Below the pieces are notes generated by a model. The model saw only the letters and a list, made by a program, of their open reading frames with translations. It searched no databases and was not told the DNA's origin. Source: Gemmatimonadota bacterium (lineage in GTDB: Bacteria; JAAXHH01). From it: a stretch of 64,000 nucleotides of DNA. The stretch is taken from assembly GCA_009835325.1 (NCBI GenBank), contig VXWP01000046.1, positions 22,315 through 86,314 on the forward strand, read 5' to 3'. A program made the position numbers and the translations under genes. The number at the start of each line of letters is the position of its first letter. Position 1 is the first letter of the stretch. This document shows positions 16,262 to 23,783 of the stretch, one piece after another.

Positions 16262-18202
16262 CTAGATCCGGATCAGTTCCTTGACCAGGAGGTCGTTAAT
16301 CCGGCTCGCGAAGCCCACGGGATCGTCGAGCTTGGAACCCTCGGCCACCACGGCCTGCTCGTACAACAGGCGGCCGATGGATTCGACGCGCGCATCTTCG
16401 CCGTCGCTGTCGTGGAGCTTCTGCAGGCCCTGGACCACGGGATGTCCCGCGTTGAGTTCCAGGATGCGCTTGGAGCTCTGACCGCCGCCCTCGCCCATGC
16501 GCTGCATCAGCCGTTCCATGTGGGCGCTCATGGCGCCCTCGTCGGCCACCAGGCAGGAGGCGCTGTCCTTGAGGCGCGTGGACAGCCGGATATCCTGTAC
16601 CTCCGGAATCTTGCCCTTCAGGGCCTCGATCAGGGCCTGGAAGGTCTTCTCGTCGTCCTCCGCCCTGGCCTTGTCGGTTTCGTCCGCCGCAATGTCGCCT
16701 TTGTCGGCCGCCTTGTACTTCTTCTCGCGGTACTCGTCCACCGACGACATGACGAATTCGTCGATGGGGTCCGTCATGAAGAGGACGTTCCAGCCGCGGT
16801 CCCGGAAGACCTCCAGGTACGGCGTCCGCTCGAGCATGCCGCGGTGCTCGCCGATCAGGTAGTAGATCTCCTCCTGGTCGGGCGGCATCTGGTCGACGTA
16901 TTCATCCATGGAAATGTACTTCCCGGCCTCGGTGTTCATGGACTCGTACACGGCCAGCGATGTAAGCGTATCCCGGTTCTCGAAGTCCTGCGCCATCCCC
17001 TCCTTGAGGATTAGGCCCAGTTCCCGGTAGAACGCCACGTACTTGTCGAACTCGTCCTTCTTCATCTCCTCCAGCACGGTGAAGATCCGCTTGACGATGT
17101 TCTTCCGGATGCGGTCGAGGATGGGGTTCTGCTGAAGGATCTCGCGGGAGACGTTGAGGGGCAGGTCCGCGCAGTCCACCACGCCCTTGATGAATCGCAG
17201 GTAGGGCGGCAGCAGCTCCTCGCAGTTCTCCATGATCTGGACCCGCTGCACGTACAGCCTGGGCCCCACTTTGGGATCGCCGAACATCATGTCGAAGGGC
17301 CGCTTGGCCGGGATGAAGAGCAACACCTTGAACTCCGTCAAGCCCTCGGCCGTGTAGTGGATCACCCTGGCCGGATCGCCGTAATCGTGGGAGATCTGGC
17401 GGTAGAAGGCGTTGTATTCGTCTTCTTCGATCTCGTCCTTCGAACGCAGCCAGAGCGCCTTCATGGAGTTGAGCGTCTCTTCCCGGACCACCGCCTCCGT
17501 CTTGTCGTCCTCCTTGTCGTCCTCGCCCTCGACGGGTTCGTGCCGTTCCACGTCCATGACGACCGGGTACTCGATGAAATCGGAGAACTCCTTGACCACC
17601 TGCCGGAGCCGCCATTCCTCCAGGAACTCCTTCTCGTCCTCCTTGAGATGGAGCGTCACGTCGGTTCCGTGGGCCTCCTTCTCCACCGACTTGATGGTGA
17701 ACTCGCCCTCTCCCGCGGAGACCCAGCGGACGCCCTGGTCCTTTGGATCGCCCGCCAGGCGGGAGACCACCGTTACCCGGTCGGCCACCATGAACGCCGA
17801 GTAGAAACCCACGCCGAACTGGCCGATCAATTCGGGACGACTGGCTTCGTCGGCCTGCTGCAGAGTCTCGAGGAAGGCCCCGGTGCCGGACTTCGCGATC
17901 GTGCCCAACTGATCGATGATGGTTTCGCGGGACATCCCCGTGCCGTTGTCGGAAACCGTCAGCGTGTTCTTTTCCTTGTCGGCGATGAGCTTGATCTTCC
18001 ACTCGGTGTCGCCGTCCAGCAGGTCGCTGTTGTTGATGGAATTGAAGCGGATCTTGTTGATCGCGTCGCTGGCGTTGCTGATCAATTCGCGGAGGAAGAT
18101 TTCCTTGTTGGAATAGAGCGAATGGGTGATCAGGTGAAGGATCTGCCGCAACTCGCTCTTGAATTCCATGGTTTCGGTGGACGCGGTAGGTGCTTCGGAC
18201 AT
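16262..18202 (-). CDS. htpG: HtpG, bacterial Hsp90 chaperone
   Basis: The 646-residue product matches HtpG end to end: FLRELISNASDAINKIRF and VSDNGTGMSRETIIDQLGTIAKSG (ATP lid) in the GHKL domain, GQFGVGFYSAFMVAD, then middle and C-terminal dimerisation domains. HtpG is an ATP-dependent cytosolic chaperone. I chose ATG 18202 (MSEAPTAST), which has AAGGAAAGG about 7-8 nt upstream; an in-frame ATG at 18253 lacks a ribosome site. A strong promoter lies about 170 nt upstream. I saw no CIRCE element. Confidence 0.97.
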   Translation of the reverse strand: MSEAPTASTETMEFKSELRQILHLITHSLYSNKEIFLRELISNASDAINKIRFNSINNSDLLDGDTEWKIKLIADKEKNTLTVSDNGTGMSRETIIDQLGTIAKSGTGAFLETLQQADEASRPELIGQFGVGFYSAFMVADRVTVVSRLAGDPKDQGVRWVSAGEGEFTIKSVEKEAHGTDVTLHLKEDEKEFLEEWRLRQVVKEFSDFIEYPVVMDVERHEPVEGEDDKEDDKTEAVVREETLNSMKALWLRSKDEIEEDEYNAFYRQISHDYGDPARVIHYTAEGLTEFKVLLFIPAKRPFDMMFGDPKVGPRLYVQRVQIMENCEELLPPYLRFIKGVVDCADLPLNVSREILQQNPILDRIRKNIVKRIFTVLEEMKKDEFDKYVAFYRELGLILKEGMAQDFENRDTLTSLAVYESMNTEAGKYISMDEYVDQMPPDQEEIYYLIGEHRGMLERTPYLEVFRDRGWNVLFMTDPIDEFVMSSVDEYREKKYKAADKGDIAADETDKARAEDDEKTFQALIEALKGKIPEVQDIRLSTRLKDSASCLVADEGAMSAHMERLMQRMGEGGGQSSKRILELNAGHPVVQGLQKLHDSDGEDARVESIGRLLYEQAVVAEGSKLDDPVGFASRINDLLVKELIRI

Positions 18203-18370
18203 CGGTTGGCCTTTCCTTCTGGGCAGAGGAGCGGGTTGCTCCCCGATGGACATGCCGTCCCGGGCGGTGATTTACGCCCGGATACTACGGGTCTGGTTGG
18301 TTTTTATGCGCGCAACGTGGTGCGTTCTGCCGGCCGGCCGCTCGTCTGCGTCGAGCCGGACAACATGCGT

Positions 18371-18399
18371 ATTATAGGGACTAAAGCCGGTAAAGTCAA
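18371..18399 (-). promoter_or_regulatory. Strong sigma-70 promoter upstream of htpG
   Basis: On the minus strand TTGACT (18399-18394), exactly 17 nt, then a perfect TATAAT (18376-18371). The predicted transcript has a 5' leader of about 160 nt. The rest of the 18203-18571 gap holds only a weak plus-strand candidate (TTGGTA at 18451, TAATGA at 18474) for the divergent dioxygenase. Confidence 0.75.
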
Positions 18400-18571
18400 C
18401 ACGGGGCTTCCTCCAAAAAAGGCTTTGGCGGCTTCGTGACGGGGGGTAAATTGGTAACCTGGAATACACACGTTAATGAATACCGCAGATACTTCAACAA
18501 ATGAGACGAAATGCGTCGATGACATGGGTTGTTCCCGTGCTTCGTACGCGGACGAAACGGGAGGCGCCGGG

Positions 18572-19444
18572 ATGTTGACTGATGACCAGATAGCCGAATT
18601 CCGCGGGAACGGTTTCCTCAACGGAGGCCGCGTGCTCGACGACGCCGGTGTCCAGGAACTTCGCGACGAGTTGCAGCGTGTGCTCGACACCGGCCCGGAA
18701 GGCTTTCCCGAGGACGGGCCGAGGCCGGTGCTGTTCCACAACATGGTCCGCGACCGGGAACCGGAACGCTGCGTCTGGCAGATCGTGAACATCTGGGAAG
18801 TGTCCGGCGCCTACCAGCGCTTGATCCACCATCCATTCATTGTGGATGCCATCAGCCGGCTCACGGAGGCGGACGAACTGATGGTCTGGCACGACCAGAT
18901 CCAGTACAAGCCGGCGGGCTACGGCGGCGTAACCAGCTGGCACCAGGATGCGCCGCTGTGGCCCATCATACGGCCTATGACGCCGGTATCCGCATGGGTC
19001 GCCCTCGACGATGCGACGGTGGAAAACGGGTGCATGTGGATGACGCCGGGCAGCCACCGGTGGGGCAACCAGATCGAGTTTCTGCGTACGCAGGCCCACC
19101 TGCAGCAGGTCGAGGACTTCGGGCGGATCGAAGGCTTTACGCCCCCGGGCGGCAATGGCGCGGAAAAGGGGCAAATGGTAGCACCCCGGCCCTGGCCGGT
19201 GAAGGCCGGCGAGGTATCGTTCCACCACTCGCTGACCTGGCACGGATCGCCCTTCAACCGGTCCGATCAACCCAGGCGGGCCATCGCCATGCATTACATG
19301 ACGGGCGAGTCCCGCTTCGTCGCTTCCGGTCAGCACGTCATGAAGGCCTTCGTCGACCTGCCGGACGGGGCGCCCATGAACCAGGCGGGCGAGCATTTCC
19401 CCTTCGTGATGAGAAACGGAAAGCCGGCCGCCCTCACTGGTTAG
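18572..19444 (+). CDS. Phytanoyl-CoA dioxygenase (PhyH) family protein
   Basis: This 290-residue Fe(II)/2-oxoglutarate dioxygenase shows the facial triad: His and Asp in SWHQDAPLW (about residues 113-121) and the distal His in SFHHSLTWHGSP (about 225), with Arg at RRAIAMHYM binding 2-oxoglutarate. The substrate is unknown; these proteins are numerous in sponge and marine lineages. The start at ATG 18572 is supported by GGGAGG 7 nt upstream; a 32-residue longer frame looks non-coding. A Gfo/Idh oxidoreductase follows after 55 nt. Confidence 0.88.
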   Translation: MLTDDQIAEFRGNGFLNGGRVLDDAGVQELRDELQRVLDTGPEGFPEDGPRPVLFHNMVRDREPERCVWQIVNIWEVSGAYQRLIHHPFIVDAISRLTEADELMVWHDQIQYKPAGYGGVTSWHQDAPLWPIIRPMTPVSAWVALDDATVENGCMWMTPGSHRWGNQIEFLRTQAHLQQVEDFGRIEGFTPPGGNGAEKGQMVAPRPWPVKAGEVSFHHSLTWHGSPFNRSDQPRRAIAMHYMTGESRFVASGQHVMKAFVDLPDGAPMNQAGEHFPFVMRNGKPAALTG

Positions 19445-19457
19445 CGAACCTGGACGG

Positions 19458-19490
19458 GTGAAAGCCGCCGAACGCGAAAGCCGCCGGAAG
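19458..19490 (+). repeat. 16-bp tandem duplication between phyH and the Gfo/Idh gene
   Basis: GTGAAAGCCGCCGAAC (19458-19473) is followed directly by GCGAAAGCCGCCGGAA (19474-19489). The second copy runs into the GGAAGGAG that serves as ribosome site of the next gene. Confidence 0.75.
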
Positions 19491-19499
19491 GAGTAAACC

Positions 19500-20660
19500 A
19501 TGGACGTCGTACGCATCGGTGTGATCGGCCTCGGGAACATGGGTGGGTTCCACGTCGAATACCTCACCGAAAACGAAGTGCCGGGCGCGAAGCTGGCGGC
19601 CGTCTGCGATGTCGATCCGGATCAACTGGCGCGTGCGAAATCGCTCGCCGGCGACGGCGTCTCGACCTATGGAAGCGCCGATGAACTGCTGGCGTCAGCG
19701 GCGATCGACGCCGTAATCATCGCGACGCCCCACTACGAACATCCGCCGCTGGCGGTCAAGGCCTTTGCCCGGGGACTGCACGTGCTCTGCGAAAAACCGG
19801 CTGGCGTATATACGCGCCAGGTGCGGGAAATGAACGCGGCGGCCGAGAAGAGCGGCCTCGTCTTCGGACTGATGTTCAACCAGCGGACGCTGGGCGAGCA
19901 CCGTAAGCTCAAGGAACTCGTGTCATCGGGCGAACTGGGCGAGTTGCGCCGGACGAACTACATCATCACGAACTGGTTCCGAGCGCAGAGCTACTACGAC
20001 TCGGGCGGCTGGCGCGCCACGTGGTCCGGCGAAGGCGGCGGCGTGCTCGCCAACCAGTGCCCCCACAACCTCGACCTCTGGCAGTGGATCTGCGGCATGC
20101 CCGTGCGCATTCGGGCCTTCTGCGGTTTCGGCAAGTACCACGACATCGAGGTCGAAGACGACGTGACGGCCTACGCCGAGTACGAGAACGGCGCCACGGG
20201 CGTATTCATCACGACCACGGGCGAGTCGCCCGGAACCAACCGCATGGAAATCACGGGCGACAACGGTAAGGTGGTCATGGAGGAGGGCCGGATCACCTTC
20301 TGGCGCAATCGCACGCCGGCGGATGTCTTCAACCGCGAATGGAAGGGCGGTTTCGGCAGCCCGGAAACCTGGAAGTGCGAAATCCCCTTCCAGGCCGGGG
20401 GCGAAGAGCATCGCGGCATCACGAAGGACTGGGTGCGCGCGATCCTGGAAGGCACGCCGCTCATCGCGCCGGGCGTCGAAGGCATCCGGGGCGTCGAACT
20501 GGCCAACGCCATGCTGCTTTCCGCCTGGCAGGACGACTGGGTCGATATCCCGGTGGACGAAGCGCTCTACTACGAGAAGCTGCAGGAGCGGGTTCGGTCG
20601 TCCACGGTGCGCAAGAAGGAGACCGGCGGCACGACCCTGAGCGTGGAAGGCACGTTCTAG
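19500..20660 (+). CDS. Gfo/Idh/MocA-family oxidoreductase
   Basis: The 386-residue product has an N-terminal NAD(P)-binding Rossmann fold (VIGLGNMGGFHVEYL) and the family signature LCEKPAG at about residue 97, where the lysine is catalytic, then a C-terminal alpha/beta domain with GGGVLANQCPHNLDLWQWICG. Such enzymes oxidise or reduce sugars, inositols or related polyols; the substrate is not readable. AAGGAG lies 7 nt before ATG 19500. The last codon TAG shares a CTAG with the convergent pyrD stop. Confidence 0.92.
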   Translation: MDVVRIGVIGLGNMGGFHVEYLTENEVPGAKLAAVCDVDPDQLARAKSLAGDGVSTYGSADELLASAAIDAVIIATPHYEHPPLAVKAFARGLHVLCEKPAGVYTRQVREMNAAAEKSGLVFGLMFNQRTLGEHRKLKELVSSGELGELRRTNYIITNWFRAQSYYDSGGWRATWSGEGGGVLANQCPHNLDLWQWICGMPVRIRAFCGFGKYHDIEVEDDVTAYAEYENGATGVFITTTGESPGTNRMEITGDNGKVVMEEGRITFWRNRTPADVFNREWKGGFGSPETWKCEIPFQAGGEEHRGITKDWVRAILEGTPLIAPGVEGIRGVELANAMLLSAWQDDWVDIPVDEALYYEKLQERVRSSTVRKKETGGTTLSVEGTF

Positions 20661-21829
20661 GACGGATTGTCCACGCCCACGGCATCGGTAATCCGGTCCA
20701 GGCCGTCCCTGGCCATCAGGCTGCACAGGCTCCGGTTGATGCGTTTCACCAGGGCCGGACCGTGGTAGACCAGGGCCGTGTAGACCTGGACCAGGGTCGC
20801 GCCCAACCGGATCTTCCGGTAGACGTCTTCGGCCGTGAAAATGCCCCCGGTCCCGACGATCACGTGGCGGCTGCGATCCATCCGGGGATACCAGGCCTGG
20901 ATGGACGCGTCGATCAGCGCCCGGGTCGGCCGGCCGCACAGGGTCCCGGGCATGCGGTCGAGGAGCTGTGGCGAGGTATTCAGGCTATCATAGGGCTTAC
21001 CGGTGGGCAGGCCGAAGACGATGCCCTTAACGAAGGGGAATGGATCCACAGCAGCGAGCGTCTCCTCGATCGTAGCAGGGTCAGTGGTCGGCACGACCTT
21101 CAGGAAGGTAGGCGGCATGGCGTCGTAACCGGCGTATCCCGCGAGCAGCTTCCCCAGCGTGCCCGGATCGTCGAAGGGGCTTCGGCCCGATGTCGTGTTC
21201 GGGCAGTTCAGATTGAGCGTCGCGTAGTCGGCAAGGCCCAAAAAGGGACGCATCGCCGCGACCAGTTCCTCCACCACCTCTTCCGTGCCCGCCGGCCTCC
21301 CGGTATTCGTCTCCACCAGGTTGATGCCCAGGGGAACGGATGGCCGGGGTTGACCGGGCTGGCCAGGCGGGCAGGATGATTGGGTCGATCCGGCCGATCC
21401 AGGCAACCGGGGTGGCCTGGCGGAAGCAAATCGCTGCGCCACTGCGTCCGCACCGTCGTTGGGCACCCCGTAATTGACCACGATCGCTTCATCCTCCGGT
21501 ACACGGAACAGCCGTGGCCGTCCGGGATTGCCCGCCGAAGGATGGAACGAGACCGAACCCACCTCCACGAATCCAAAACCCGCCGAAGCGAGTCCTTCTA
21601 TGGCGACGCCGTTCTTGTCGAACCCGGCGGCCAGGCCGACGGGATTGGGAAAGGCGAGCCCACCGGCTTCCACCCTGAGCCGTGGATCCTCCACGGTAAG
21701 GAGGCCCCGGAGCATTCCGCGCACAGGTGGAATGCGTCCCGCCCTGCCGACCGCGGCCAGCGTTGCACGATGTATCCACTCCGGGTCCAGACGGAATAGC
21801 AGGGGACGAATGAGGGGGTAGAGAGACAT
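20657..21829 (-). CDS. pyrD: Divergent class-2-like dihydroorotate dehydrogenase
   Basis: This 390-residue protein has the class 2 layout: a membrane-associating N-terminus (LIRPLLFRLDPEWIHRATLAA), AAGFDKNG, EVGSVSFHPSAGNPGRPRLFR and C-terminal ATLVQVYTALVYHGP. PyrD oxidises dihydroorotate to orotate in pyrimidine synthesis. It is unusual: the catalytic position is Cys209 (NLNCPNTTS) where class 2 enzymes have Ser, the TNT motif is replaced near FGLPTGKPYD, and a Pro/Gly/Gln-rich insert (about residues 134-165) sits after YGVPNDGADAV. Either a divergent PyrD or a paralogue with another substrate. Confidence 0.8.
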   Translation of the reverse strand: MSLYPLIRPLLFRLDPEWIHRATLAAVGRAGRIPPVRGMLRGLLTVEDPRLRVEAGGLAFPNPVGLAAGFDKNGVAIEGLASAGFGFVEVGSVSFHPSAGNPGRPRLFRVPEDEAIVVNYGVPNDGADAVAQRFASARPPRLPGSAGSTQSSCPPGQPGQPRPSVPLGINLVETNTGRPAGTEEVVEELVAAMRPFLGLADYATLNLNCPNTTSGRSPFDDPGTLGKLLAGYAGYDAMPPTFLKVVPTTDPATIEETLAAVDPFPFVKGIVFGLPTGKPYDSLNTSPQLLDRMPGTLCGRPTRALIDASIQAWYPRMDRSRHVIVGTGGIFTAEDVYRKIRLGATLVQVYTALVYHGPALVKRINRSLCSLMARDGLDRITDAVGVDNPS

Positions 21830-21928
21830 GGGCGGCGTGGTCCGGCATTGGGTCGGCGAGGCCTGTCGTTCGGCGGTTGTCGATGGGTCTATGCACGATT
21901 ATATGCGGCTGCCATGCGGCGCAAGGAC

Positions 21929-21966
21929 AAAAAAACCGGGCGCCTCTGGAAATACGAGACGCCCGG
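21929..21966 (-). terminator. Intrinsic terminator or attenuator in the pyrD leader
   Basis: On the minus strand an 11-bp GC-rich stem (arms 21956-21966 and 21936-21946, one mismatch) with a 9-nt loop is followed by seven U (21935-21929). It lies 100 nt ahead of pyrD and 32 nt after the stop of a tiny ORF. It could simply end upstream transcription, or act as an attenuator. Confidence 0.8.
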
Positions 21967-21997
21967 CTTGCGTCTGGAGGAATGTCAACTGATCAGG

Positions 21998-22030
21998 TCA
22001 GTCGTCACACCTCCGTTGTTCAGATATCAT
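21998..22030 (-). CDS. Ten-codon leader-peptide-like ORF upstream of pyrD
   Basis: AAAGGAGGAATT followed by ATG is the best ribosome binding site in the region. It drives only MISEQRRCDD and TGA. The ORF sits between a poly-A/purine stretch and the terminator hairpin, all upstream of pyrD on the same strand. The layout resembles a transcription-attenuation leader, but the peptide has no uridine-rich or pyrimidine-specific codon run, so its role is inferred. It could instead be a stand-alone microprotein. Confidence 0.5.
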   Translation of the reverse strand: MISEQRRCDD

Positions 22031-22100
22031 AATTCCTCCTTTCTTTTTTTGCGCCGCCGTGCTGCAGTACGAGGCGCGGTCCATGCCGATGCATCAACAT

Positions 22101-22143
22101 GCCGGATATGATCCGGCGTCAATTCCCCGATCGAGCCGGGGAA
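22101..22143. repeat. Pair of adjacent palindromes, REP-like
   Basis: GCCGGAT-ATG-ATCCGGC (22101-22117) and TTCCCCG-7 nt-CGGGGAA (22123-22143) are perfect 7-bp stems five bases apart. Such paired palindromes in intergenic DNA resemble dispersed REP-type repeats. No second copy is seen in this window. The remainder of 22031-22233 shows nothing else I can support. Confidence 0.5.
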
Positions 22144-22233
22144 TAAACCACAAGTCACGCAGTTTCATCGAGATAAGGAAATCGAATCGCCTCCTAAAGA
22201 TTCCACGGGAGCGGATGCAGGTTGCCCCGAAGT

Positions 22234-23283
22234 TCAAGCATACTCCGGTCTCGGCGTGACGCCGAATCCGGGACGGACGGTCGGTGCGATGCTGCCTTCC
22301 GACACCACGGGCTCGTCGAGCAGGACCGCGTCCTCCCCTCCGCTCCACCGGTCCGGATGGGTCTCCGCCAGGTCCATGCAATCCGTGGCCGCGATCAGGT
22401 GCAGCCCCCATATCTCGCCGCCGCGATGGGGGCATACGGGCACGCCGTGTGATCTCGCCAGGTCGACGATTCGCAGTCCCGCTGAAATGCCGCCGCACCA
22501 GGTGATATCCGGCTGCCACAGATCCAGGGCGCCTGCTCGGGCGATGGCGGCGAAGGCATGGTGTGAGAAATCATGCTCGCCGCCGGCCAGCAGCACCGGA
22601 GCCAGCCGCGGCCGGAGTTCCGCCAATTCGGCCAGATGGTCCGGTGTGACGAGATCCTCGAACCAGTACGGCGCATATCCGTCCAGGATCTCGTGCATCC
22701 GCTGGGCTACCTCGGTATCCCAGGACATGTAGCAGTCGAACATGAGCAACGCGTCCCGGCCGAACATCTCCCTGCAACGGGCCGCCTGGGCCACGGCCGT
22801 ATCGTAGTCGGCCTCCGACCGCCACTGGTGCGATCGCTTCACCGCGGTATAGCCCAGGTCGCGAACCCGGGACAAATCGCCCCCGGTCGCGTAGGCACGG
22901 ATCCTCTCCTTCTTCAACCCTCCGATCAGATCGTACACGGGCCGGCCCTCGGCCTTTCCAAGCAGATCCCACAGGGCCAGGTCGATCCCGCTCAGGGCCA
23001 TGATCGCGATGCCACCGCGACCGTACGGCAGGGACTTGAAGTAAAGGTGGTCCCAGACTCGGCGGATATCTTCCACGCTTCCGATGGACCGGCCGATGAG
23101 TGCATCGCGCAGATGTCCGTTGACGATCAGTCTGCCGGGCTCGCCGCCCCCGCCATACCCGTACCCGGTCACGCCCGTGTCCGTGTCCACCCGGACCACG
23201 ATCTGCCAGTAGTATTCCTGCCAGGCGCCCGTCCCTTTCTTGTCTCGTGACGGGTAGACGGCCTTGACGTCCGTGATCTTCAT
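22234..23283 (-). CDS. Enolase-superfamily sugar-acid dehydratase, L-rhamnonate-dehydratase-like
   Basis: This 349-residue mandelate-racemase/muconate-lactonizing-type enzyme has an N-terminal capping domain and a barrel with metal ligands in LMFDCYMSWD, WFEDLVTPD and LLAGGEHDF. The GEHDFSHHAF and LWQPDITWCGG segments with WGLHLIAAT recall L-rhamnonate dehydratase, which converts the acid to 2-keto-3-deoxy-rhamnonate. Substrate certainty is low. The start at ATG 23283 (MKITDVKAVYP) matches the family; an extension to 23316 is possible. A FAH-family gene at 50.7 kb could act in the same kind of pathway. Confidence 0.82.
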   Translation of the reverse strand: MKITDVKAVYPSRDKKGTGAWQEYYWQIVVRVDTDTGVTGYGYGGGGEPGRLIVNGHLRDALIGRSIGSVEDIRRVWDHLYFKSLPYGRGGIAIMALSGIDLALWDLLGKAEGRPVYDLIGGLKKERIRAYATGGDLSRVRDLGYTAVKRSHQWRSEADYDTAVAQAARCREMFGRDALLMFDCYMSWDTEVAQRMHEILDGYAPYWFEDLVTPDHLAELAELRPRLAPVLLAGGEHDFSHHAFAAIARAGALDLWQPDITWCGGISAGLRIVDLARSHGVPVCPHRGGEIWGLHLIAATDCMDLAETHPDRWSGGEDAVLLDEPVVSEGSIAPTVRPGFGVTPRPEYA

Positions 23284-23393
23284 TCGGTAATGGCAACAAG
23301 CTGCGGATAACAGCAACAGGTCGCGGATCGGGTGGGCATGAGAAACCCGGCCGGGGAGACCCGTGCCGGGCAGCTAAACGGTTCGGAATCGAA

Positions 23394-23467
23394 TGGGCGC
23401 TAGTGGGATCGAACCACTGACCTCCACGATGTCAACGTGGCACTCTAACCATCTGAGCTAAGCGCCC
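23394..23467 (-). tRNA. tRNA-Val (anticodon GAC)
   Basis: The minus strand folds as a full cloverleaf: acceptor GGGCGCT/AGCGCCC, D arm with TAGCTCAGATGGTTAGAG, anticodon stem CCACG/CGTGG around TTGACAT, and a T arm with GGTTCGATCC. The anticodon GAC reads GUC/GUU valine codons. CCA is not encoded. Confidence 0.97.
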
Positions 23468-23505
23468 TGCAGATCAGCATTCACCAGTGTGTTCATGACC
23501 CCGAA

Positions 23506-23592
23506 TGCCGAGGGCCGGACTCGAACCGGCACGGACTATTGAGGTCCGGGAGATTTTAAGTCTCCTGTGTCTACCAATTCCACCACCCCGGC
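23506..23592 (-). tRNA. tRNA-Leu (anticodon TAA)
   Basis: This is an 87-nt class II tRNA on the minus strand with acceptor GCCGGGG/CCTCGGC (one G-U pair), anticodon stem GGAGA/TCTCC around CTTAAAA (anticodon TAA), a long variable arm and a T arm GGTTCGAGTCC. It lies 38 nt from tRNA-Val on the same strand, so both are probably processed from one transcript. Confidence 0.97.
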
Positions 23593-23783
23593 AAACCGTC
23601 CCCGGATCTCCCAACACAACTGCACCATGGTAGGGCGCGAGCCCCTGCAAGTCAAGTGGAAAAGAACTACGGCACGCTAAGGGAGACGCGTTGGAAACGT
23701 CCGTACAGAGGACCCGGAAACATCCTTACAGAGACGCCGGAATCGTCCGTGCACATTCAGTTGCCGGCCAAAGATCCATGGCA

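Noticed and set aside
18203-18571. Heat-shock CIRCE or sigma-32 signal for htpG
   Set aside because: No TTAGCACTC/GAGTGCTAA pair is seen; the clear boxes fit sigma-70.
23394-23592. tRNA genes as an integration site of a mobile island
   Set aside because: No integrase, no duplicated tRNA 3' end and no composition break were found on either side.
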